Source: Prevotella sp.
Lineage (GTDB): Bacteria; Bacteroidota; Bacteroidia; Bacteroidales; Bacteroidaceae
Reading direction: 5' to 3'
Assembly (NCBI GenBank): GCA_015060485.1
Contig: SUYI01000022.1
Coordinates: 1-59,220 of the forward strand
Length of the DNA: 59,220 nucleotides
Notes under the pieces: generated by a model
Databases searched by the model: none
The model's input: the letters and a program-made list of their open reading frames with translations, nothing else
Told to the model about the DNA's origin: nothing
In this document: positions 36,092 to 45,473 of the stretch, piece after piece
Layout: each line of letters begins with the position of its first letter
Position numbering within the stretch: the first letter of the stretch is position 1
Program-made: the position numbers and the translations under genes

Positions 36092-37714
36092 CTATTTAAC
36101 CACGAACTTCTTGCCGTTTCTGATGACTATACCCTTTGTGTTGGCATTGGCCTTGCGGCCGTCAAGGGTGTAATAGTAATCACTCCCCATATCCTTTGAA
36201 GAGGAGTAGGTTGTGACACTCTCTATTCCCGTCGCAGATGCAGCCACACGCTGCTCCACCCACTCGATGAAGTTGTCGGTGCCGTCGCCCTCGTCCTCTG
36301 CCTGTGTGTGTCCCTGGCCCCAGATGGTCTCGAAGTCCACGTCCGTGATGCCGTAGGCCTGCAGGGCCAGGGCGAGGTTAATCTCAGTACACAGCGAGGT
36401 GTCGCCCTGCTTGATGCCTGTACGGATGCGCCAGTGAGGGGCAACGGTGCTGGAGCCTGCGCCTCCACCTGCGTAATAGGTGCTGTTGGAAAGCAGATAG
36501 TACATCGGTGTGTACATCGCGATGCGTGTGTCGAGGTCTTTGCCGAACTGGTCGACCTTTGCCAGGTCTGTGTCGAAATCGCTCTTGTACGAGGGCGCAT
36601 AGATGCCGACAATCTCAGCCAGACGTTTGTCGAAGTGTGCAAACTCACCGTCGGGGTCGAAGAGTTGGTTGCCTGCCGAAGTACGGCTCTTCGTGTAGTT
36701 GTCGAAAGCTCCCAGCCCCTTCGTGGCACTCTTGTTGGCCTTGGCAAAGGTGGACAGCGCACTCGCGTCGGTGGTGCTGTAAGCCGATACGCTGGCCTTG
36801 TTGTAGGTGTTGTAGCGGCTGACGGCATCATTAATCACCTCCATCACGTATTCATAGTAGGAGCCGCTTTGGTAGTAACCATCGGCGGTACTGTTCAGCG
36901 TCAGCGTCTCGCCCGTCGCCGGATGTTTCAGCCCCAGGGCATTGATGTAGTCGGCGTAGGAATCGGCCAGTGCCTTCGAGATGTTCTGGTCGGTCTCGGA
37001 AAGTCCTTAGCGTGTCAGCCCCATGTTCCACTCGTAGCCCTCGCTGCCCAGGTCAAGGTTGGTGATGGGGCACCAGCACATCGCGCCGGCTATGTCGTCG
37101 CGATAGTCGTTCTTCGCGCCGAGGGCCGACAGGTAGTCGTCGTAGAGCGCACTGTTGCCGCAGGTGCCGAGGATGGCCGTCTGTGCACCGCCGCCGCTAT
37201 GACCGAAGGCATAGATCTGCTCTGTATTGCCTGGCACTGCGCCCTGCGCCGACAGGTAGCGGTAGTACTTGACGGCCGACTTCAGGTCGGTCACGGCGCT
37301 GGGTGCCGAGGCATCCTTGCCGCGACAGCCCGCAAAGAGGTAGATGAAGCCCTTGCTGGTATAGCTTGCCGCATTCTTGGTGAATCCCGTCGGGGGCGAC
37401 TGCGCCTTATATCCGGCAGTATTGACGGGCATCACGATGGGAGCCGTCAGAGCCGTGTAGCCATTCTTGCTACCATCGCTCTTGACGGTGCAGGTATAGG
37501 TGCCGCTGCCGTCCAGCGTGGCATTCATATAGGCGGCAGGCACGTAGATACCCATCTGCTCATAGCTGCGGTCGGCAGGGGTGTCGCAGTACACGATACC
37601 CGTCACATAATACGTATCCGACGACGAGTCGTACTTCCACTGCAGTGTCTCTGCGCCTGCGGCAGCGACGGTTCCTGCCATCAGCAGGACGAATAAATGC
37701 ATCAGTCGTTTCAT
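36092..37714 (-). pseudogene. Tannase-like alpha/beta-hydrolase with in-frame stop
   Basis: The frame from the ATG at 37714 (signal peptide to about AGAE) to 36092 would give about 540 aa, but a TAA at 37007-37009 (codon 236) breaks it. The intact paralogue at 39221 reads TRSSLS where this reads TR-stop-GLS, so one TCA-to-TAA change explains it. Before the stop it keeps FGHSGGGAQTAI (catalytic Ser) and CRGKD; after it, the lid, FETIWGQGHTQAED (probable catalytic His region) and the tail YTLDGRKANANTKGIVIRNG. The pattern fits bacterial subtype B tannases, esterases of gallate or related aromatic esters. Confidence 0.75.
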
Positions 37715-37814
37715 TGCTCTTGCTTCTTTTGGTTTAACTTCCGCAAAGATAGCCAGAACGATGGTCATGGAAAAATATAATCAGCCAACCGCGCCGATTA
37801 ATCAACGAAACGCC

Positions 37815-38687
37815 TCATGCCCGCTCCCTGAACTCGCGTGGCGAAATACCCTCGTAGCCCTTGAAGAAGCGGCTGAAGGAGGCTTGTTCCGTGAATCCGA
37901 GCAGATAGGCTATCTGCTGGATGCTCTTCTGCCGGTCTTGGCGCAACAGCCACTTGGCCTCTACCAGCACATAGCGGTTGATCCACTCCGTGGCAGTCAT
38001 GCCTGTGGTCTGTTTGATGACCGTGGCGAAATACTTGGGCGTCAGTGCGAGCTTGTCGGCATAGAAAGCCACCTCGCGCGACTCGCGGTAATGATGGACG
38101 ATGAGCTGGTAGAAACGCTCAAAGAGTACCTCGTGGGACTGCATGTTGCCGGAGAACTCCGGGTGCTGCTGCAGTATGAACTCATCGCACAGGGTGGAGA
38201 TGATACGGCACATGGATGCCAGCAGGTCTTCGCGCTGCGGGTGACTGATTCCTGCCAGGCGCCCCATCATCCTGAAGGCATCGGCCACTACGGCGAACTG
38301 GTCTTCAGCAAGGCTCAGGCAGACGGCCTTCATCGGATAGTGGTACTTGCCTAAGGCTCCTTGCTCAATGAACCTGGCATACTTGGACTTCTTGATATAG
38401 ACCGACAGCACCCGGTAGTCGTCGCTCACGTAGTTGTGGGAGATGACGTGGTCGGGCATAATCCAGCAGATGTCGCCCGCCCGGAACTCGCTTGGGCGGT
38501 AGTTATACGTGCCCAGCGTGTAGCCGCTCAGACACATTCCTATATAATAATAATGTGTGTGATACTCGGTGTCCATCAACGGCACGCCGTGGACATTGTC
38601 CAGTACCACAATGTCCTGCTCCAGACGATTTTCGCGTGCCTGAAGGTTCATCTCCTCGCACCATTTCTCGTATTCTGTCATCGGCAT
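37815..38687 (-). CDS. AraC-family transcriptional regulator
   Basis: About 290 aa from the ATG at 38687; the longer in-frame start at 38747 lies upstream of the TATCTTTG box (38703-38710 on the minus strand) and is unlikely. The N-terminal cupin-like sensor domain (YHTHYYYIGMCLSG) is followed by two helix-turn-helix motifs near the C-terminus (VAFYADKLALTPKYFATVIK and SIQQIAYLLGFTEQASFSRFF). It sits between two tannase-like genes and likely controls one or both. Confidence 0.9.
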   Translation of the reverse strand: MPMTEYEKWCEEMNLQARENRLEQDIVVLDNVHGVPLMDTEYHTHYYYIGMCLSGYTLGTYNYRPSEFRAGDICWIMPDHVISHNYVSDDYRVLSVYIKKSKYARFIEQGALGKYHYPMKAVCLSLAEDQFAVVADAFRMMGRLAGISHPQREDLLASMCRIISTLCDEFILQQHPEFSGNMQSHEVLFERFYQLIVHHYRESREVAFYADKLALTPKYFATVIKQTTGMTATEWINRYVLVEAKWLLRQDRQKSIQQIAYLLGFTEQASFSRFFKGYEGISPREFRERA

Positions 38688-38840
38688 CTGATAATTTCGG
38701 TGCAAAGATAGCAAAAAAAAAGCAGATGGGGAAAAGCATTCGACCAATTGTTAAACATTGACACAATATTGTTACGGATAGTTATATATAATATGTGTAA
38801 ATTTGTCGCCGAATTGTGACTAAAAGAAAGAGACTAAAGT

Positions 38841-39173
38841 ATGAAAGTAGGAATTATCCGTTGCATGCAGACAGAGGACTATTGTCCTGGAACTACTGAC
38901 TTTATGGCCTTGAGGAACAAGCGGGGTTCGTTTGCCGAACTCGACGGCGAGTTGGAACTGGTGGGATTCACCAACTGCGGCGGCTGTCCCGGCAAGCGCG
39001 TGCTGCTGAAGGCCAAGTTGCTCATCGACCGTGGGGCAGAAGTCATTGCCTTTGCCTCATGCATCAGGAAAGGTACGCCGATGGGTTATCCCTGCCTGTT
39101 TCATGAGAAGATGATTCAGATGGTCAAGGAGAAATTCGGCCAGCAAGTGCAGATACTGGAATATAGTCACTGA
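38841..39173 (+). CDS. CGGC-domain protein
   Basis: 110 aa. It has the conserved cysteine clusters of the CGGC family (PF08821-type): CMQTEDYCPGTTDF, FTNCGGCPGKR and FASCIRKG..GYPC. The Cys pattern suggests metal or iron-sulphur binding, but the function is unknown. It is divergent from the AraC gene and 47 bp before the intact tannase-like gene. A fragment of a NifX-like metal-cluster protein lies about 4 kb downstream. Confidence 0.85.
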   Translation: MKVGIIRCMQTEDYCPGTTDFMALRNKRGSFAELDGELELVGFTNCGGCPGKRVLLKAKLLIDRGAEVIAFASCIRKGTPMGYPCLFHEKMIQMVKEKFGQQVQILEYSH

Positions 39174-39220
39174 CCGTAGGCAATAACATCGACAAATCAT
39201 CAATAAAACTATATGCGCTT

Positions 39221-40906
39221 ATGAAGACAAGACATTTACTCCTTTCCATGGCAGCCCTGCTGCTGAGTGTGAACCTGCTTGCACAGCCTGATGGCGGTGG
39301 AGGCCCTGGTGGCGGTGGTGGAAGTGACAGCGGTGGTGCATCGACCACCTACGACTACGGCACCGACATCAGCAGCCTCTGGCAGAGCGGCGACGACTAT
39401 TACTACATCGTGGGCCTGTTCTATTGCCAGTCGCCTGCCGACGAGACCTACGAGCAGATGGGCATCTACGTGCCGTCGGCCTATCTGACGAAGAACAGCG
39501 ACGGCTCCTACAGCATCAACACCAGCGGCACCTGCAACGGCTACACGGCCGCGACGGCACCCATCGTGGTGCCCGTGAACACCAGCGGCTACTCGGCACA
39601 GTCGGCACCCAGCGGCTCGTCATCGACAGCAGCCACCTACACCGACGAGGGATTCATCTACCTCTGGCCAGGCTGCCGCGGCCGCGACCACGGTGCTCCC
39701 CTCGGCGTGACCGACCTGAAAGCCGCCGTGCGCTACTACCGCTATCTGGCCGCACAGTCGAAGGTGCCGGGCAATACTGACCTCATCTTCTCCTTCGGAC
39801 ACAGCGGCGGCGGAGCGCAGAGTGCCATCTTCGGCACATCGGGCAACAGCACGCTCTACGATAGCTACCTGTCGGCCATCGGTGCCAATACCGACTACAA
39901 GGATAATATCTGTGGCTCGATGTGCTGGTGCCCCATCACCAACCTCGACCAGGCCGATGCCGCCTACGAGTGGAACATGGGACTGACGCGCTCGTCGCTC
40001 TCGTCTGCCGACCAAAGCATCAGCAAGGGGCTGGCTGCTGAGTTTGCCACCTACGTCAACGCCATCGGATTCAAGCATCCCACGTCGGGCGAGACGCTCA
40101 CCCTCTCAGCCACCGACGACGGCTACTACCAGAGCGGCTCGTACTATGAGTACACGATGGCGGTCATCAACGATGCCGTCTCGCGCTACAATACGTACAA
40201 CTCAGCCAGCGTGTCGTCGTACAGTACTACTTCATCATCTGCCCTCTCTTCGTTTGCCTCGTCATACAAGAACGCCACCAAGGGCCTCGGTGCCTTCGAC
40301 GACTACGATGCCAAGGGGCAGGCCGAGAACACGCTGATGGGCATCAGCGGCACGGCGGGTCACTTCGACAAATACCTGGCCGAACTGGTCAGCACCTACG
40401 CCTCGTCGTACTATTCTTCGTTCACCAGCGACCTGGCCTCCACCAACACTGATGCCGTGGGCAAGACTGTCGAAGAACGATTGATGATGTACACCCCGCT
40501 CTACTACCTGATCGATAATTCGACCTATTACAGCGGCGGAGGAGCAGGCTCCAGCGATGTGGCCAAGTACTGGCGCATCCGCAGCGGCATCAAGCAGGAG
40601 GACACCGCCCTCAACACCGAGATCAACCTCGCCCTCGCCCTCGAGGCCTACAGCGGCGTGGAGTCGGTCGATTTCGAGACCATCTGGGGGCAGGGACACA
40701 CTGAGGCAGAGGACAGCGGCAGTGCCTCGTCGAACTTCATCAGCTGGGTGAAGGAGTGCGCCGAAGCCTATACGACGGACATCAAGGCTATTGGACAATC
40801 TGACAAGTTACAATCTGACAAGGCCTTCTATACGCTTGACGGTCGCCGAGTTGTGAATCCCCAGAAGGGCATCTATATCCAGAACGGCAAGAAATATATC
40901 AAATAA
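39221..40906 (+). CDS. Secreted tannase-like esterase (intact paralogue)
   Basis: 561 aa with a signal peptide (ends LLAQ), then a Gly-rich linker. The alpha/beta-hydrolase core has FSFGHSGGGAQSAIFG (nucleophile Ser) and PGCRGRDHGAP; CPITNLDQADAAYEWNMG is typical of subtype B tannase-like proteins. FETIWGQGHTEAED near residue 487 probably holds the catalytic His. The C-terminal tail YTLDGRRVVNPQKGIYIQNG suggests type IX export. It could release aromatic acids from plant polymers. Downstream are a small tail-bearing protein and a polygalacturonate-binding-like protein, probably in one operon. Confidence 0.78.
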   Translation: MKTRHLLLSMAALLLSVNLLAQPDGGGGPGGGGGSDSGGASTTYDYGTDISSLWQSGDDYYYIVGLFYCQSPADETYEQMGIYVPSAYLTKNSDGSYSINTSGTCNGYTAATAPIVVPVNTSGYSAQSAPSGSSSTAATYTDEGFIYLWPGCRGRDHGAPLGVTDLKAAVRYYRYLAAQSKVPGNTDLIFSFGHSGGGAQSAIFGTSGNSTLYDSYLSAIGANTDYKDNICGSMCWCPITNLDQADAAYEWNMGLTRSSLSSADQSISKGLAAEFATYVNAIGFKHPTSGETLTLSATDDGYYQSGSYYEYTMAVINDAVSRYNTYNSASVSSYSTTSSSALSSFASSYKNATKGLGAFDDYDAKGQAENTLMGISGTAGHFDKYLAELVSTYASSYYSSFTSDLASTNTDAVGKTVEERLMMYTPLYYLIDNSTYYSGGGAGSSDVAKYWRIRSGIKQEDTALNTEINLALALEAYSGVESVDFETIWGQGHTEAEDSGSASSNFISWVKECAEAYTTDIKAIGQSDKLQSDKAFYTLDGRRVVNPQKGIYIQNGKKYIK

Positions 40907-40918
40907 TAAAGATACACT

Positions 40919-41293
40919 ATGCGTAGAACATTATTGTCGCTCCTGTTTTTGGTGGGTATGCTCACTGCGGCACAGGCCGACGGCTACACCTACCTGACCT
41001 TTGAGACGACCGACGGCGCAAAGACCTCTGTCGACTGCTCATCGCTCACGCTGACCATCAGCGGCACCACTCTGACGGCTGGCGCACAGCAGTTCACGCT
41101 CTCGAATCTGAGCAAGATGTACTTTTCCACATCCGACGAGACAACGGGCATCGAGGCATTGAAGGCCGATGACCTGAACGATGCAGCAGAAATCTATGAC
41201 CTTCAGGGCAAGAAGATAGCCAAGAGTCAGACGATGAAAGGCATCTATATCATCAAGACCAAGCAGGGAACCCATAAGATCGTGAAGCAATGA
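40919..41293 (+). CDS. Small secreted protein: short N-terminal module plus C-terminal tail
   Basis: 124 aa with a signal peptide (ends AQAD). Residues about 20-75 (TTDGAKTSVDCSSLTLTISG, FTLSNLSKMYFS) resemble the N-terminal module of the next protein (YSDGTTLTIMGKTFTLADISSM). The C-terminus has the IYDLQGKKI..MKGIYIIKT tail. It is 12 bp after the tannase-like gene and its stop overlaps the next start (ATGA), so translation is coupled. Function unknown. Confidence 0.78.
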   Translation: MRRTLLSLLFLVGMLTAAQADGYTYLTFETTDGAKTSVDCSSLTLTISGTTLTAGAQQFTLSNLSKMYFSTSDETTGIEALKADDLNDAAEIYDLQGKKIAKSQTMKGIYIIKTKQGTHKIVKQ

Positions 41294-43254
41294 AGAAACT
41301 GATGACTACTATATGTGCCCTCGCACTGACGATAGCAGCTGTGGCACAGACGCTGAACGTGAAGATGGGCAGCGTAACCTACCAGTTCCCAGCCTCGCAG
41401 ACCGGCGAGATGACCTATAGCGACGGCACCACACTGACCATCATGGGCAAGACTTTCACACTTGCCGACATCAGCAGCATGACGGTGGACGACACGAGCG
41501 TCACCGACGGCACCATCGGTGTGGTGTACGACGGCACATCGGCATCAGTCACCATCGCCGGAAACGTCGCTCAGTATGTCACGCCCACTGTCAGCGGCGC
41601 ACATGTGTGCATTGCCCAGAGCGACGATCTGGCAGAGGAAATCACTTATACCCTGAGCGGAACGTCAAGCGACGGCGAGTTCTACATGTCCGGCTCGTAC
41701 AAGGCAACGCTGGTGCTCAACGGTCTGACACTTACTAACGCTACGCCCGTCAACAGTGGTGCGGCCATCCATGTACAGAACGGTAAGCGCATCAACATCA
41801 AACTGACGGAGGGTACTGTCAGCACTCTTACCGATGCTGTCAGCGGTTCGCAGAAAGGCTGTCTCTACGTGAAGGGACATGCAGAGTTCAAGCAGAAGGG
41901 TACGCTCAACGTGGTGGGCAACGTGAAGCACGGCATCAAGAGCGGCGAGTATATCTCCGTGAAGAATGCCACCATCAACGTCACCTCGGCTGTCGGCGAC
42001 GGCATCTCCTGCAACGAGTACTTCCTCATGGAGAGCGGCACCGTCAGCATCAGCGGTGTGGGCGACGACGGCATCCAGTGCGACCTGGACGGCACGGAGT
42101 CTACCGGAGAGACCACCGACCACGAGGATGAGGACTCGGGCAACATCTACATCCTGGGTGGCACCATCACCGTCAACTGCACGGCTACAGCTGCCAAGGG
42201 CATCAAGGCTGCGGGCGACATCAATATCAGTGCAGGCACAATCAATGTCGCCACCACTGGCAATGGCGAGTGGGACAGCGACGACCAGGAGACGAAGGCT
42301 GCCTGCGGCATCAGCGGCGACGGCAATATCAACATCAGCGGCGGATCGATTGTGCTGACGGCTACTGGCTCTGGCGGCAAGGGCATGAAGTGCGACGGCG
42401 TGCTGACCATCACCGATGGCGACATCACAGTCAAAACCACTGGCGGACTGTATTATAATAATGGTACGACGGAGAATACCAACTATACTGGCGATACAGA
42501 CAACGTGAGCAGCGACTACTATTCGTCGCCCAAGGGCATCAAGGCCGGTGTGAAGACTCAGAGCGGCAACAGCTATAGCTACAGCGGCGGCATCGTCATC
42601 AGTGGCGGCACCGTCAGCGTCAGCACCAGTGGCTATAACGCCGAGGGCATTGAGAGCAAGAACACGCTCTACATAACGGGAGGAACGGTCACCGTCGATT
42701 CCTACGACGACGGCATCAACTCGGCCCGCGAGATGTATCTCCAGGGTGGCACCATCACCGTAACGGCAAAGAACAACGATGGTATCGACTCGAACGCCAA
42801 TATGTACATCAGCGGCGGCACCATCATCGCCTGTGGTGCCAGCGGAGCCGAGTGTGGTCTGGATGCTGCCGAGGGTTATTCGCTCTACATCACGGGAGGC
42901 ACAGTGCTCGCTATTGGTGGCTCCAACAATGGTGTCAGCAGCACCAGCGGCTCGCAGTGCGTGTTGAGCACCAGCGGCAGCGTGTCGGCAGGATCGGCGG
43001 TCAGCGTGACGAACGGAACAACGACGCTCGCATCGTTCACCGTACCCAACACCTATTCAGCCTCTTCCAGCGGCGGCATGGGTGGTGGGCCTGGCGGCAG
43101 TAGCGGCAGTGGCAGCAACTTGCTCATCAGTTGTGCAGGTATGACCTCCGGCAGTAGCTACACCGTCACCGTCGGCTCATCTTCGTCGAGTGTCACAGCC
43201 AGCACCACCTCGTCAGACAGCATGGGGGGCGGTGGCGGCCCAGATGGTCGATAG
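41290..43254 (+). CDS. Secreted beta-helix carbohydrate-binding protein (Cthe_2159-like)
   Basis: 654 aa with a signal peptide (ends VAQT). After a short N-terminal module, residues about 75-560 are repeated beta-helix rungs (AIHVQNGKRINIKLTEGT, DGISCNEYFLMESGTVSISG, GGTITVNCTATAAKGIKAAG) like the carbohydrate-binding family of Cthe_2159, a protein that binds polygalacturonate and cellulose. The C-terminal 90 residues are Ser/Gly-rich with no clear tail motif. The fold and its place after a tannase-like esterase suggest plant-cell-wall binding. Confidence 0.8.
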   Translation: MKKLMTTICALALTIAAVAQTLNVKMGSVTYQFPASQTGEMTYSDGTTLTIMGKTFTLADISSMTVDDTSVTDGTIGVVYDGTSASVTIAGNVAQYVTPTVSGAHVCIAQSDDLAEEITYTLSGTSSDGEFYMSGSYKATLVLNGLTLTNATPVNSGAAIHVQNGKRINIKLTEGTVSTLTDAVSGSQKGCLYVKGHAEFKQKGTLNVVGNVKHGIKSGEYISVKNATINVTSAVGDGISCNEYFLMESGTVSISGVGDDGIQCDLDGTESTGETTDHEDEDSGNIYILGGTITVNCTATAAKGIKAAGDINISAGTINVATTGNGEWDSDDQETKAACGISGDGNINISGGSIVLTATGSGGKGMKCDGVLTITDGDITVKTTGGLYYNNGTTENTNYTGDTDNVSSDYYSSPKGIKAGVKTQSGNSYSYSGGIVISGGTVSVSTSGYNAEGIESKNTLYITGGTVTVDSYDDGINSAREMYLQGGTITVTAKNNDGIDSNANMYISGGTIIACGASGAECGLDAAEGYSLYITGGTVLAIGGSNNGVSSTSGSQCVLSTSGSVSAGSAVSVTNGTTTLASFTVPNTYSASSSGGMGGGPGGSSGSGSNLLISCAGMTSGSSYTVTVGSSSSSVTASTTSSDSMGGGGGPDGR

Positions 43255-43279
43255 GCATAAGACATTCCTCTATTCCATC

Positions 43280-43325
43280 ACAAGCTCCGACCTGCTAATT
43301 GCTGTAGGCTGGGGCTTGTACTTTT
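43280..43325 (+). terminator. Terminator after the beta-helix protein
   Basis: ACAAGCTCCGACCTGC pairs imperfectly with GTAGGCTGGGGCTTGT, followed by ACTTTTTG. Confidence 0.65.
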
Positions 43326-43349
43326 TGTTATTATGACATCTTCCTCGAA

Positions 43350-43532
43350 TCACTCATGGTGGTGGTGACGACCTCCGCAACCGTCGTGGTGGCAACTGCC
43401 GTCACCGTATTCGATGGTGTTTTCGAGATACGTGACCAGTACTTGCTCTACGGACAGGGCTGGTGCTCCAGCATGTACTTCGATACCCAGTTGGGAAAGC
43501 ATCTGTACTGTAACTCCGACTCTATGCCACCA
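43350..43532 (-). pseudogene. C-terminal fragment of a NifB/NifX-like metal-cluster protein
   Basis: The minus-strand frame ending at the TGA at 43350-43352 reads QMLSQLGIEVHAGAPALSVE, then QVLVTYLENTIEYGDGSCHH and a His-rich end GCGGRHHHHE. This is the C-terminal pattern of dinitrogenase iron-molybdenum cofactor (NifX-like) proteins of Bacteroidetes. The N-terminal half is missing; a TAG lies about 11 codons before the Met. The next gene remnant begins within about 10 bp. Confidence 0.6.
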
Positions 43533-43537
43533 CTAAG

Positions 43538-43921
43538 CTATTTCTGCATCTGATATTCGCGTGGTGTACAGCCGACGTGCTCACGGAAATACTTGCCGAA
43601 GAACGAGGGATTGGGGAAGGCGAGCAGTTCGCTGACCTGCTGGACGGTGTACTGCCCGCTGCGCAACAGGGTTTTGGCATTCAACAGCGCATAGTCGCGA
43701 ATCCACTCCATGGGCTGGCGACCGCTGACATCCTTGACGACATGGCTGAGATATTTGGCCGATATGCAGAGACGGTCAGCATAGAAACTCACCTGTCGGC
43801 TCTCATGATGATGCTCGCGCACATCCTGTAGGAAGCGGTTGAAGAGCCGTTCCTGATGCGAAAGTTCGGTCTGGCGGGAACGCTCCTCCTCGATGAACTG
43901 CACGAAGAGCGCACTGAGCAC
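43538..43921 (-). pseudogene. AraC-type regulator fragment (DNA-binding half)
   Basis: About 127 aa containing two helix-turn-helix motifs (VSFYADRLCISAKYLSHVVK, TVQQVSELLAFPNPSFFGKY). The sensor half is missing: a TAG stands at 43931-43933 in frame just upstream and a different gene remnant starts there on the other strand. It could still be made from the GTG at 43919-43921, but loss of the N-terminal domain suggests decay. Confidence 0.75.
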
Positions 43922-43934
43922 AGTGACACTCTAG

Positions 43935-44390
43935 ACCGCCACCAGCGCGGAGGGCAGCACCAACAGCGACTGGCAGTTTGTGGGCACGTATACACGACTG
44001 GTATATGGCACGAATCTCTCGGGCAACATCTATGGCTTCGCCTCTAAAGACAAGACAGTGGACGGTGTTAACGTTCAGGCTGGCGAGTTCGTCAAAGCAA
44101 AGGACGGAGCAGGCGTTCCACCGATGCGCTGTTACCTTACATATAAGAATGGTGAAGAGTTTGCCGGAGCCAGAGCCATGACCCGCGTCGCCGAGGAAGA
44201 TTTGCCTCAGAGCATCATCGTGAGGCTTGTGGGAACAAACGGCGAGACGACCAACGTAATGTCCCTTGACACGCGGACGGGCGAAATATCGACCGATGGC
44301 TGGTATGATATGCGTGGCTGTAAACTCGATGGCAAACCCACAAAGAAGGGATTGTATATCAATAATGGGAAAAAGGTTGTTATCAAATAA
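43935..44390 (+). pseudogene. C-terminal fragment of a secreted surface protein
   Basis: The plus frame from 43935 (after an in-frame TAG at 43932-43934) reads STNSDWQFVGTYTRLVYGTN, then GNIYGFASKD, EFVKAKDGAGVPPMRCYLTY and the tail YDMRGCKLDGKPTKKGLYIN. This is the usual last domain plus tail of large Prevotella surface proteins. The signal peptide and the rest are lost. It abuts the 5'-truncated AraC fragment, so one deletion between two divergent genes explains both. Confidence 0.7.
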
Positions 44391-44403
44391 GGAGAACAGA
44401 GCA

Positions 44404-44547
44404 ATGAAGAAGAAATATATGAAGCCTGCATTCAGGGTAGTAGAAATCAAGCCGTCTTGTCTTATCTGTACCAGTGGTATTCCTAACTACGATGACGATT
44501 TCGCCTACATGCCTCGTATCGGCGAGAACAGGAACGAGTTAGCATAG
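44404..44547 (+). CDS. Small Lys-Pro peptide, 47 aa
   Basis: Starts KKKYMKPAFRVVEIKP after the Met, then CLICTSGIPNYDDDF and a charged end RIGENRNELA. It belongs to the short Bacteroidales peptides with a (K)KxYxKPxxxVVxI leader-like start and a (C/L)xxxS core, next to secreted protein genes; a second example is at 47700. It is 13 bp after the surface-protein fragment and ends before a strong terminator. The leader/core look is peptide-precursor-like, but no modification enzyme is nearby. Confidence 0.65.
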   Translation: MKKKYMKPAFRVVEIKPSCLICTSGIPNYDDDFAYMPRIGENRNELA

Positions 44548-44591
44548 CGCATGAGTTATGTTGGCTGCGCTTCAGGCCAACGATAAAATAG

Positions 44592-44636
44592 ACAAGAAAG
44601 GACGAGCCTTTGCAGGTTTCGTCCTTTCTTGTTATT
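44592..44636. terminator. Bidirectional terminator
   Basis: Perfect 14-bp stem ACAAGAAAGGACGA (44592-44605) / TCGTCCTTTCTTGT (44619-44632) between the small peptide gene and the convergent gene at 44644. Confidence 0.85.
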
Positions 44637-44643
44637 TAGGAAG

Positions 44644-45117
44644 TCATTTTAACCTTTTCCTAATATCCTGCGACTGTCGTATCATCAAGTGTCCGATGCT
44701 GTCACGCATGGCGGCATCCTGCATCATCTCATAACGGCGATGGACAGAGTCCTCGTAGTTGATGACGAACTGCTGGCAATGGCGGATACCATCCTCGTTG
44801 CCTGCCCATACGTTGCGCTCCAGCCAGATGACATTGACGTTATTCGATGGCAGGGTAGCGCGTAAGGCACGGTACTTCCAATCGCTTAATTCAAGGCGGT
44901 CAATCTCCTTTGCCTGGTCGTAAATCTTGCTTGTCAGTAGGAACATACAGAAGAAAAGGATAGTGCCGATACCTACTAACCACCATGTGTTAGTAGTCAA
45001 GTCATGTGTGACTTTTCTGTGTTGTGGTATGCTAAGCTGCTCCAGAAAGTCTTGCTTCAACTTGTGGATTTCATTAACCAAGCCACGATTGTCCTTGCTG
45101 GCTAATTCCGGCTGCAA
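44644..45117 (-). CDS. Unknown single-pass membrane protein
   Basis: 157 aa with one transmembrane helix near residues 46-62 (WWLVGIGTILFFCMFLL), a short N-terminal side (EIHKLKQDFLEQLSIPQHRK) and a charged, probably helical C-terminal side (HRRYEMMQDAAMRDSIGHLM). I do not recognise the family with certainty; it is the kind of protein found near mobilisation genes in Bacteroidetes. It stands alone among gene fragments. The start at 45117 is the only good ATG. Confidence 0.6.
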   Translation of the reverse strand: MQPELASKDNRGLVNEIHKLKQDFLEQLSIPQHRKVTHDLTTNTWWLVGIGTILFFCMFLLTSKIYDQAKEIDRLELSDWKYRALRATLPSNNVNVIWLERNVWAGNEDGIRHCQQFVINYEDSVHRRYEMMQDAAMRDSIGHLMIRQSQDIRKRLK

Positions 45118-45473
45118 AACTACTATCTTTTATTGGTTCCATCGCTATGCAAAATACAGCAGTTTGCGGAATCAGAAACGGGTGGTGAGAGGTGCGTCGT
45201 TCAGCCCAGAGTTGCCTAGCCGATTAACAAAGTTTAACCCCACTTTTGACGGGAACATAGGGTTACGATTTGGCAACCTAACTTCTTCACCAATCCTCCC
45301 AAATTTGCGTAATCCCGATTTTTGAACTTCCTCGATTTTCCCCTAAATGCCTTTATTTACGGTCGAATTGCGTTAATCTTCCAAAATCCGTCATCAGTTA
45401 CAACTATTTTTCGTAACTTTGTAGCGATATAGCACCATAGCAGGAGGCTGTTGAAGTAAAGACGAAAAAAAAT
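45118..45473. other. Intergenic region, no gene recognised
   Basis: 356 bp without a convincing frame. A promoter-like TAACTTTG (45414-45421) lies 53 bp before the KilA-N gene fragment. Otherwise I see nothing in it. Confidence 0.5.
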
